DNA from: DASSFZ01 sp036514635 | Lineage (GTDB): Bacteria > Chloroflexota > Anaerolineae > Fen-1058 | Assembly (NCBI GenBank): GCA_036514635.1 | Contig: DATBWU010000021.1 | Coordinates: 1 to 12,614 of the forward strand | DNA length: 12,614 nucleotides | Direction: 5' to 3' | Shown: positions 7,601-12,614 of the stretch, in pieces | Numbering within the stretch: position 1 is the first letter of the stretch | Layout: each line of letters opens with the position of its first letter | The notes under the pieces: generated by a model | Seen by the model: only the letters and a program-made list of their open reading frames with translations | The model's database searches: none | Told to the model about the DNA's origin: nothing | Program-made: the position numbers and the translations under genes

Positions 7601-8172
7601 GCGATCACGATCCTCTCGTCGCCAGCCTGCGCCTGGTGCCGCAGTGCAACGGCCAGAACGCCACCGTCTACGTCGATCACAACGGCAAGATCGTCGGCGG
7701 CCCGTCCAATGGGCAAACGTATTACGGCATACTCACGGGGACCAACGGCGATGATGTGATCGTCGCCACGGATGGCAACGAAGTGATCTTCGCGCGCAAT
7801 GGCCACGATACGGTCTGCGCCCTCGGCGGGCACGACACCGTGTTCGGCGGTTCGGGCAACGACACGATCGATAGCGGCGATGGGAACGATGCCGTATTTG
7901 CCGAGGCGGGCAACGACACGGTCAACGGCGGCGCGGGCAACGACGCGCTCTTCGGCGGAGACGGCCAGGATGTCATCAATGGCGGCGCGGGCCAGGACGT
8001 GGTTGACGGTGGTCTGGCCGGCGACACTCTTTCCGGCGGAGACAACAACGATGCGGTGAACGGCGGGCCGGGCAACGACGCGCTCGACGGCGGCGCGGGC
8101 AACGATGTCTGCAATGGCGGACTCGGCACGGATACGTCTGCCGGATGCGAAACGCAGGTCTTGATCCCGTAG
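4606..8172 (+). CDS. Secreted LTD-OB-EEP nuclease with C-terminal RTX repeats
   Basis: The 1188-residue product is predicted to be an extracellular endonuclease of the ExeM/NucH type. The first 33 residues form a Sec signal peptide (hydrophobic core, cleavage likely after VLA). Then come an LTD (about 37-226), a possible Ig-like module (about 232-335), a YhcR-like OB fold (about 340-465), a linker region, the nuclease domain (about 636-1012) and 15 RTX nonapeptides (1045-1179). Catalytic motifs are complete: YNVEN, FVQEAEDQD, SNHFSS, GGDFNVYP, LDQIFVTP and SDHDP. The start is chosen for its RBS and because the signal peptide begins there. It is a paralogue of the upstream nuclease but has one LTD, no Thr/Pro linkers and a different C-terminus. 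The RTX segment should bind calcium, helping the protein fold outside the cell or stay near it. DNA as substrate is inferred from the family. Confidence 0.95.
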   Translation: MHTSPKLSALIAVALILAMALSLIPIGLAPVLAVSPNIVISQVYGGGGNTGATYTHDFIELFNRGTISVSLAGWSLQYASAAGTGNFGANSGQLTELPSVSLAPGQYLLVQEASQAAVGSPLPTPDVTDSTPIAMAAGAGKVALVNTTASLGCNGGSTPCSPAQLAQIIDLVGYGSANFFEGSGATPAPSNTTAVFRASGGCTDTDNNSADFSAGAPAPRNTASPLNPCGGNAPVVASCGGTLTTAEGFSASRTVTASDADGTVVSILINSVTPSPAPGSITLSGLVPAGGIGGTASATVTVDAATPPGSYAVQITATNNNLTPQTGTCTLTIVVADLVPIGTVQGVVNNTDDGLLHRSPYAPPSGNGTGQTVAVQGVIYEKTLARTSSGGSQYGFFIQNTAATADGDPNTSDGIFVFMGGFTSLIGGYVPTVGDEVVIQGRVSEFFNLSELSSASLVQLVRSSVDLDAELPAFDVNPPDVLADANRYWERHEGMRAQVPADSIVIDSRDVFPSTADGEVWLARGDSPIAQRSDPYARRAFRDPHPLDNDPLNLFDDGNGYRIILGSIGLKAVANDNTVLIAPARTYDTATNALTGGVYFSFSKYQIMVEQQPTLTPGVDPALNAPPQPFNRAAEYSLAPYNVENLYDYRDDPFDGCDFVGNPGCPGVTPPFDYVPASQAAYQAHLNDIAQQIITDLHGPDIIFVQEAEDQDICTVTAGALTCGITNNADGKPDTLQEIATVIAGLGGPAYDAAYDRDGADDRGIVAAFLYRADRVELLAVPAGDPVLSSTPQVVYRGAALAYNTDAQNPKSLNADLPSDVDTSTGTDGSNVFTRAPQVGLFRVWKDAVGSGTSADLYAISNHFSSTPNARVGQRQEQALYNAAIVAALQAAHPAVQVAIGGDFNVYPRPDDPFAPGDALFPSDQLGALYDQGLHNLFDTLVAEVPVSAYSYIFQGQTQTLDQIFVTPSLLTNLVQVRSAHVNADWPADFDGDGPRGASDHDPLVASLRLVPQCNGQNATVYVDHNGKIVGGPSNGQTYYGILTGTNGDDVIVATDGNEVIFARNGHDTVCALGGHDTVFGGSGNDTIDSGDGNDAVFAEAGNDTVNGGAGNDALFGGDGQDVINGGAGQDVVDGGLAGDTLSGGDNNDAVNGGPGNDALDGGAGNDVCNGGLGTDTSAGCETQVLIP
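7738..8142 (+). repeat. 15 RTX calcium-binding nonapeptides
   Basis: Fifteen successive 9-residue units follow the pattern GGxGNDxhx (for example GGSGNDTID, GGAGNDALF, GGPGNDALD), starting at GTNGDDVIV and ending at GGLGTDTSA. The first four units are degenerate, with His or Glu at motif positions. Three cysteines occur: one in unit 3 (HDTVC), one in unit 14 (NDVCN) and one just after the array (GCETQ). Confidence 0.93.
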
Positions 8173-8181
8173 CGGTTCTTC

Positions 8182-8215
8182 AGGTGACCGGCACTTTTCG
8201 AAGTGCCGGTCACCT
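8182..8215. terminator. Perfect 15-bp TTCG-loop hairpin between convergent genes
   Basis: AGGTGACCGGCACTT (8182-8196) and AAGTGCCGGTCACCT (8201-8215) pair perfectly around TTCG, an exceptionally stable tetraloop class. It sits 9 nt after the nuclease stop and 12 nt before the stop of the opposing ligase gene, the right place for a bidirectional terminator. Neither side has a T-run, so it would act as a U-less terminator, an mRNA 3'-end stabiliser or a dispersed palindromic element. Confidence 0.7.
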
Positions 8216-8227
8216 CGGATTAACGAA

Positions 8228-9235
8228 CTAGTCCTGGTGGATCGTCATGCGGTGGCTGGCCCACTTGACGATCTGTGATCCCATCGCGCCGTAACTGTAG
8301 CCAGCCACCTTCGCCGTCTTGGCAAACCCCCCGTCAATCGTGATGTCGCAGTTCGCATTCACGTCCACCACGTAGGGCATGCCGTCGCGCAACCGCATAT
8401 CGATGCGGCCATAGTCGCGACATTGCAGCACACGATACGCGGTCAGCGCCGTGGCGCGCACGCGCTCGGCCGTCGGCTCGTCCAGGTTTGCCGGGCAGCA
8501 CGACGGTGTATGCCGGTACATGAACGAATCGAGCGACCACTTCGCGTCAAAGTCCACGATGCGATGGCGCGGGTCGTCGATGTCGGTGAACTCGATCTCG
8601 TACAGCGGCAGCGCGTACGGCGCGCCGTTCCCCCAGATGGACACGTTGATCTCGCGCCCGGCGACGAACTCCTCCACCAGCGCGCCGACGCCGAAACGAT
8701 CCAGCTCGTACTCGACCTGCCGCTTCAGCCCGGCCACATCGTCCACCACCGAATCGGCGGTGATGCCATACGAGCAGTGCTCGGCCACCGGCTTGACGAT
8801 CGCCGGGAAAATGTCCCACTCGCTCACGTCGCGTGTGTCGGTGAAGACGCGCCCGCGCGGCGTCGAGATGCCGTGCTTTTCGAGCCACTGTTTGGTCAGC
8901 GCCTTGTTCTGTGTATTCGCCAGCGCCCATGCTCCCGATCCGGTATAGACGAAGCCCAGGTCATCCAGCGTGCGCGTCACCAGGTCGTACGCATTCGGCT
9001 GGCCGTCGATACCTTCGCACCAGTTAAAAATCACCGCTTCGCGCGGATCGTGCCCGCGTAGCGGCCCGGCGATGTCCGTGCGGACTTCCGCCATTTCGAC
9101 AGGATGCCCTTCGTCGCGCAGGCCATTCGCCAGGCGCTCAGCGTGGAGCAGACAATCGGCGGCATCTTCCGCTGTCCACGTCGAATCGACGTTGTACAAC
9201 AGCACCACAGGCAGTTGTTGCTCTTCGCCGTTCAC
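8228..9235 (-). CDS. ATP-grasp ligase, D-Ala-D-Ala ligase-like (copy A)
   Basis: This 335-residue cytosolic protein probably joins an amino acid to another amino acid or peptide using ATP. The start is GTG, chosen because AAGGAGG lies 9 nt upstream. Visible motifs: FNWCEGIDGQPNAYD (70-84) and YTGS (97-100) in the substrate-binding N-terminal half, the pre-grasp TQNK (108-111), the ATP-binding Lys148 in AIVKPVAEH, VEEF (187-190), RIDM (277-280) and DVN (291-293) at the metal site. The usual Glu of the E-x-N metal motif is Asp here, and the usual ED of the glycine-rich loop is EH (EHCSYGI). The first N-terminal signature of true Ddl is absent. It is last in the operon and a tandem paralogue of the next gene upstream, with over half the residues identical by eye. 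The substrate is unknown. Confidence 0.88.
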   Translation of the reverse strand: MNGEEQQLPVVLLYNVDSTWTAEDAADCLLHAERLANGLRDEGHPVEMAEVRTDIAGPLRGHDPREAVIFNWCEGIDGQPNAYDLVTRTLDDLGFVYTGSGAWALANTQNKALTKQWLEKHGISTPRGRVFTDTRDVSEWDIFPAIVKPVAEHCSYGITADSVVDDVAGLKRQVEYELDRFGVGALVEEFVAGREINVSIWGNGAPYALPLYEIEFTDIDDPRHRIVDFDAKWSLDSFMYRHTPSCCPANLDEPTAERVRATALTAYRVLQCRDYGRIDMRLRDGMPYVVDVNANCDITIDGGFAKTAKVAGYSYGAMGSQIVKWASHRMTIHQD

Positions 9236-9244
9236 GTTTGTTCA

Positions 9245-9251
9245 CCTCCTT
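9245..9251 (-). promoter_or_regulatory. Ribosome binding site supporting a GTG start
   Basis: On the minus strand AAGGAGG is followed by a 9-nt spacer and GTG. A small hairpin (CGGTTC/GAACCG, 9254-9259/9264-9269) lies just upstream in the 59-nt gap, the only sizeable gap of the operon. Confidence 0.75.
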
Positions 9252-9294
9252 GCCGGTTCCTTCGAACCGCATACGACCCGGCCTTCAAGCGCCC

Positions 9295-10281
9295 CTACAC
9301 CGGCATTCGCGCAGCCGCCCATCGGACAATGCGGGATGCCATCGCACCGTAATCATAGCCGGCAATATTCGCCGCGATGACGAAACCACTGTCTGGCGAG
9401 AGATCACAATTCGGATTCACATCGACGGCGTACGGCAGCCCATCGCGCACCCGCAAATCGATGCGCCCGTAGTCGCGGCAGCGCAGCGCCCGGTAAGCGG
9501 CCAGCGCCGTCGAGCGCACGCGCCCGGCCAGCGTCTCATCGATATCAGCCGGGCAGCGCTCCGGCATGTGTTGGTATCGGAACGACTCCGAATTCCACTT
9601 CGCCTCATAATCGACAAACCGCCGGCGCGGATCGTCGATGTCGCCGAAGTCGACCTCATGCAGCGGCAGCGCCTGCGGCGTGCCATTGCCCCAGATCGAT
9701 GTGTAGATCTCGCGCCCGGCGATAAACTCCTCTGCCAGCGCGCCGACGCCGAAGGTGTCCATCACCGCGTCGATCTGCCGCCGCAGGCCCGTCACGTCAT
9801 CGACGACCGAATTGACGCTCAGGCCATGCGAGGCATGTTCGGCGACGGGCTTGACGATCGCCGGATAAACCGTCCACTCGCCGGCGTCGTGCGCGCTCGT
9901 GAAGACGCGCCAGCGCGGCGTTGGAATACCTTCGCGATCGAGAATCACCTTGAAGTCGGCCTTGTTCTGCGTGCGCGCCAGCGTCCACGCATCCGAACCG
10001 GTGAACGCGAAGCCCAACCCTTCCAGCGTCTCCGCGACGACATCGTACGCATTCGGCTGGCCGTCCAGGCCCTCGCACCAGTTAAAGACTAACTCCCGGC
10101 GCGGATCGTGCCCGCGCAGCGGCCCGCGCACGTCGCGCCGCACTTCGATCAGTTCCACGGCGTGCCCGGCCCCGCGCAGCGCCTCGATCATCAGATCGAC
10201 TTCCTTCTGGCACTCCGCGGCTAGTTCCGGCGTCCACGCCGAATCGATGTTGCCCAACAGCAAGACTGGCGGATGATTCAT
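9295..10281 (-). CDS. ATP-grasp ligase, D-Ala-D-Ala ligase-like (copy B)
   Basis: The 328-residue product is a predicted carboxylate-amine ligase, sister to copy A. Motifs: FNWCEGLDGQPNAYD (66-80), FTGS (93-96), TQNK (104-107), Lys144 in AIVKPVAEH, EEFIAGRE (184-191), RIDL (273-276) and DVNPNCDLSPDSGF (287-300). As in copy A, the metal-motif Glu is Asp and the loop has EH for ED. The glycine loop reads SHGL where copy A has SYGI. The ATG follows the stop of the acetyltransferase by 3 nt with no clear Shine-Dalgarno, so translation is probably coupled. The C-terminus has the DVNPN-C-D-S-D pattern I know from uncharacterised ATP-grasp proteins often labelled D-Ala-D-Ala ligase. Real Ddl activity is unlikely, and the substrate is unknown. 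Confidence 0.9.
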   Translation of the reverse strand: MNHPPVLLLGNIDSAWTPELAAECQKEVDLMIEALRGAGHAVELIEVRRDVRGPLRGHDPRRELVFNWCEGLDGQPNAYDVVAETLEGLGFAFTGSDAWTLARTQNKADFKVILDREGIPTPRWRVFTSAHDAGEWTVYPAIVKPVAEHASHGLSVNSVVDDVTGLRRQIDAVMDTFGVGALAEEFIAGREIYTSIWGNGTPQALPLHEVDFGDIDDPRRRFVDYEAKWNSESFRYQHMPERCPADIDETLAGRVRSTALAAYRALRCRDYGRIDLRVRDGLPYAVDVNPNCDLSPDSGFVIAANIAGYDYGAMASRIVRWAAARMPV

Positions 10282-10284
10282 ATT

Positions 10285-10797
10285 TCAACCGAGTCGCTTC
10301 ACGTAGATCACCAGCCCATCGCCGTCGCGGTAATAGCCGTCCAGCACGGCCAGGCACTGGTAACCGCAGCGCTCGTAGAAAGCGCGCGCGGCTGCGTAGG
10401 GCGGCGTGCTCGACGTTTCGATCAACACCCAGCCGCCTCCCCGTGCGCGAATGCACGCATCGACCTCGGCCATCAGCGCCCGCGCCACGCCGCGCCGCTG
10501 CGCGGATGGATGCGTGGCAATCCAGTACAGATCGTAGCCGTGTTCCGATAGCGGGCGCGGCCCCCACGTGGCGAACCCCCACACGCGGCCATCCTCACGA
10601 TACGACAGGAAGTGGTAGCCCGATTCTTCCGGGCCGCGATAATACCCTTCCAGTAATTCGACGACCACATCCAGCTCTATCGTGTTAAACACGCCGGTCG
10701 CAGCGGCAATCTCCAATATCTGATCTCGATCGGCGGGCAGGGCGGGCTGCACCACCCCAACCGCAACCGGCGCAGGCACATCCACAAGGGCGGCCAT
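10285..10797 (-). CDS. GNAT-family N-acetyltransferase
   Basis: The 170-residue product is a predicted acetyl-CoA-dependent N-acyltransferase. Motif A is clear: YDLYWIATHPSAQRRGVARA (88-107), with the acetyl-CoA pyrophosphate loop QRRGVA (100-105). Motif B follows as YAAARAFYERCGY (134-146). Strand 4 is WGFATWGP (73-80). Its ATG overlaps the TGA of the upstream ligase by one base (TGATG), with GGGAG 7 nt upstream inside that gene, and its own stop is 3 nt before the next ligase. It is therefore locked into the ligase operon. It most likely acetylates the ligases' amine product or substrate, as a capping or self-protection step. That role is inferred from context, since GNAT substrates cannot be read from sequence. 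Confidence 0.9.
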   Translation of the reverse strand: MAALVDVPAPVAVGVVQPALPADRDQILEIAAATGVFNTIELDVVVELLEGYYRGPEESGYHFLSYREDGRVWGFATWGPRPLSEHGYDLYWIATHPSAQRRGVARALMAEVDACIRARGGGWVLIETSSTPPYAAARAFYERCGYQCLAVLDGYYRDGDGLVIYVKRLG

Positions 10798-11909
10798 CAG
10801 TGTGCTCCCGGCTTCCAGCGCCGTGCCCAGGCCCAGCGGGCGATCTTAGCGACGACCTCCGGGTATTCGTACCCGGCCACGCGCGCCGCGTTCGGGAAGC
10901 CCGCGTCGAGCGCGAGGCACGGGTTCGGGTTCACTTCCAGCACACACGGCTCGCCGTTGCGCAGCCGCATATCGACACGGGCGTAATCGCGGCAGCCCAT
11001 GGCCTTGTAGGCCTGCCGTGCCACCTTGCGAAGTCGCTCGGCCAGCGCGTCGTCGATGGCCGCCGGGCAGCGCACGTACATGGTCTGGTATTCCGGCGCT
11101 TCCGGGTTCCACTTCGCATCGAAGTGCAAGAAGCGCTGATAGGTCGGCCAGTCGCCGTAATCGAGTTCCGCGACGGGCAGCACGTACAACCGGCCGTTGC
11201 CCCACAGCCCCACGTTGAACTCGCGCCCGTCGATGAACTCCTCGACGAGCACCGGCTCGTGATACAGGTCGAGCACGTACGCGACACGCCGCCGCAGCGC
11301 GGCCTCGTCGAACACGACCGAATCGCGGTCGATGCCAATACTGGCATCCTCGGCCAGCGGTTTGACGAAGGCGGGGAAGGGCACGCGGATCGGCTCGCCG
11401 GCGCGCTCGAAGACCTGATAGCGCGCGGTCGGCACGCCGGCCGCCTTCAGCATCGCCTTGGCGCGGCTCTTGTCCAGGCAATTCGCCAGCGCGTTGACGG
11501 ATGCGCCGGTGAACTGGATGTTCAGGTCGGTCAGGCGCTGGGCCACTTCACTGTCGCGCTGCGAGTCGCCCTGCAGATGCTCGCACAGATTGAAGACCAG
11601 TGTGTGGTCGATGTCGAACTCATGCAGAATCCGATCGAGGTCGTCGAGATCGTGGACGACGTAGTTCTGCGCGCGAATCCCGGCGACGTTGAGCTGCTCG
11701 GCGATGGTCTGCGCCGTGTGAATCGTTTCCAGCTCGGCTTCCAGTTCCTTCGCTTCGCCGCGCACCTGTCGATCGATCGCGCTGTAGGCCACCAGCACGC
11801 GCCGAAGCGGCCGGCTAGGCGGACTGGCTTCTCGAATCGTCACCCCCGTCCGCAGACCGAGGACGGCCGGCATGATCAGTGCGGCTTCACCGGCTACGCT
11901 TGCGTCCAT
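10797..11909 (-). CDS. ATP-grasp ligase, D-Ala-D-Ala ligase-like (copy C)
   Basis: The 370-residue product is a predicted amino-acid or peptide ligase. Residues 1-35 are an extra N-terminal stretch with no visible domain. Then come LRRVLVAYSAID (35-46), FNLCEHLQGDSQRDSE (106-121, the counterpart of NWCEG in copies A and B), FTGAS (133-137), LDKSRAK (145-151), Lys183 in AFVKPLAEDASIGI, VLVEEFIDGRE (220-230), RVDMRLR (311-317) and EVNPNP (325-330). It keeps the orthodox Glu in E-x-N and ED in the loop, so it is the more canonical relative of copies A and B. The ATG lies inside the upstream ligase gene (16-nt overlap), with AGGAGGAG 11 nt before it. A later start around residue 13 (Met) is possible but lacks that site. 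Confidence 0.9.
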   Translation of the reverse strand: MDASVAGEAALIMPAVLGLRTGVTIREASPPSRPLRRVLVAYSAIDRQVRGEAKELEAELETIHTAQTIAEQLNVAGIRAQNYVVHDLDDLDRILHEFDIDHTLVFNLCEHLQGDSQRDSEVAQRLTDLNIQFTGASVNALANCLDKSRAKAMLKAAGVPTARYQVFERAGEPIRVPFPAFVKPLAEDASIGIDRDSVVFDEAALRRRVAYVLDLYHEPVLVEEFIDGREFNVGLWGNGRLYVLPVAELDYGDWPTYQRFLHFDAKWNPEAPEYQTMYVRCPAAIDDALAERLRKVARQAYKAMGCRDYARVDMRLRNGEPCVLEVNPNPCLALDAGFPNAARVAGYEYPEVVAKIARWAWARRWKPGAH

Positions 11910-12614
11910 TGTGCGATCGTCTCCTCCTGCCGTAGTAGTGTCGGGATGAAGCCATGCCGGCGCAGCGCTGCATCCATGACCGCATTGACCAGATCGGCAT
12001 GTATCCAGCCATCCGCCTGCGCCATCAGCGTCAGATCGCTGATCGGTGTAATGCCGGGCAGCGAATTGATCTCCAGAATGGTAGGCTTGTCAGCCTCGCA
12101 TCGATTCAAGCGAAAATCGACGCGGGCGAAATCGAGCGTGTCGGTCACACGCATCGTCGCCACGGCTAGCCGGCGCAGTTCGTCGGCCAGCGGCTCGGGT
12201 AGGTCTGCCGGGCACTGGTAGCGGTAATCATCCGCCCGATCGACCTTATACTCTGCGCCGTACACCTGCACCGCGCCCTCGCCGTAACCCGAATAATCGA
12301 CCATCGACAGTGGGAAGATGTGCAGGTCGGGCCAGTTGCCGACCATGCCCACCGTCACGTCACGCCCTTCGATATATTCCTCGACCAGCACCGGTTGGCG
12401 ATAGGCCTCCATCAGCTCGGCTACGCGATCGCGCAGTTCGGCTCCGCTATGCAGGATCGACTTGGCCCCGATCCCTATGCCGGTGCCCTCGCCGGACGGC
12501 TTGGCGAATAGCGGGAAGCGCAGTCGCGGGTCGAGTGGATCGTCCGGCGTTAAGAACTCCTGAAAGGCGGGTGTCGGCAGCCCGTGGAACGCGAGCACGC
12601 GCTTGGTCATCGGC
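11894..12614 (-). CDS. ATP-grasp ligase, Ddl-like (copy D, 5' partial)
   Basis: The frame runs off the right edge, leaving about 239 C-terminal residues. The first Met (12610) corresponds to the internal DK-x-x-TK region of the other copies (MTKRVLAFHGLPTP), so it is not the start. Motifs counted from that Met: Lys37 in FPLFAKPSGEGTGIGIG, VLVEEYIEGRDVTVG (75-89), CPADLPEP (133-140), FARVDFRL (161-168) and LEINSLPGITPISD (179-192). The E-x-N plus LPG-T-S ending is the form typical of genuine D-Ala-D-Ala ligases, so this copy is closest to classical Ddl. The missing N-terminal half, which sets the first amino-acid specificity, prevents a firm call. It is the upstream-most visible operon gene and overlaps copy C by 16 nt. 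Confidence 0.9.
   Translation of the reverse strand, partial: PMTKRVLAFHGLPTPAFQEFLTPDDPLDPRLRFPLFAKPSGEGTGIGIGAKSILHSGAELRDRVAELMEAYRQPVLVEEYIEGRDVTVGMVGNWPDLHIFPLSMVDYSGYGEGAVQVYGAEYKVDRADDYRYQCPADLPEPLADELRRLAVATMRVTDTLDFARVDFRLNRCEADKPTILEINSLPGITPISDLTLMAQADGWIHADLVNAVMDAALRRHGFIPTLLRQEETIAQWTQA
11921..11928 (-). promoter_or_regulatory. Ribosome binding site for ATP-grasp copy C
   Basis: AGGAGGAG on the minus strand lies 11 nt before ATG 11909 and inside the coding region of copy D. It supports this start and coupled translation. Confidence 0.65.

Noticed and set aside
9238..10092. 284-codon open frame on the plus strand
   Set aside because: It is antisense to ATP-grasp copy B, whose motifs and coupling make the minus strand the coding one.
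8228..10281. Annotation of copies A and B as housekeeping D-alanine-D-alanine ligase (ddl)
   Set aside because: The first Ddl signature near the N-terminus is missing, the metal-motif Glu is Asp, two copies are adjacent and no cell-wall genes accompany them.
10800..12221. 473-codon open frame on the plus strand
   Set aside because: It is antisense to two clear ATP-grasp genes, shows no domain and begins without a convincing ribosome binding site.
12608..12610. ATG as start of ATP-grasp copy D
   Set aside because: It aligns with an internal position of the other three ligases. The substrate-binding N-terminal half must lie beyond the window.

Overview
The window looks like a piece of a high-GC Chloroflexota-type genome (Anaerolineae/Chloroflexia-like). 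This is inferred from long Thr/Pro-rich linkers between secreted domains, a C-terminal 'YLPIV' type tail, Sec-type signal peptides on RTX-containing proteins, and dense GC-rich genes with AT-richer spacers. No rRNA, tRNA, CRISPR array, transposase or phage gene is visible.

The left half (1-8172, + strand) carries two large paralogous extracellular nucleases of the ExeM/NucH type. Each combines lamin-tail domains, a YhcR-like OB fold and an endonuclease/exonuclease/phosphatase domain. The first is cut by the left edge and carries at least four tandem lamin-tail units joined by Thr/Pro linkers. The second is complete, has its own promoter, leader, ribosome binding site and signal peptide, and ends in 15 RTX nonapeptides closed by a Cys-containing cap. 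Both nuclease domains keep every catalytic residue I looked for. Extracellular DNA degradation, for nutrient or phosphate scavenging or biofilm turnover, is the inferred role.

Between the two nucleases (3833-4605) is a small structured region. It holds an imperfect 8-bp tandem repeat, a MITE-like element of about 96 bp with 10-bp terminal inverted repeats, an internal 12-bp hairpin and TTCAC flanking direct repeats, and a strong palindrome that overlaps a predicted promoter. It also holds a 69-residue Cys-rich membrane miniprotein and the promoter of the second nuclease.

The right half (8228-12614, - strand) is one tightly packed operon read right to left: ATP-grasp ligase (cut by the right edge), ATP-grasp ligase, GNAT acetyltransferase, ATP-grasp ligase, ATP-grasp ligase. 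Junctions are a 16-nt overlap, a 1-nt overlap, a 3-nt gap and a 59-nt gap. The ligases resemble the D-alanine-D-alanine ligase superfamily, but at least three are not ordinary Ddl enzymes. The last two are a tandem duplication with shared substitutions at the metal-binding and ATP-loop motifs. Four different amino-acid-ligase-like enzymes plus an acetyltransferase suggest stepwise assembly and capping of a small peptide or modified cell-wall precursor. This is the most interesting system in the window, and its product is unknown. The convergent nuclease and ligase transcripts are separated by a perfect 15-bp hairpin with a TTCG tetraloop.
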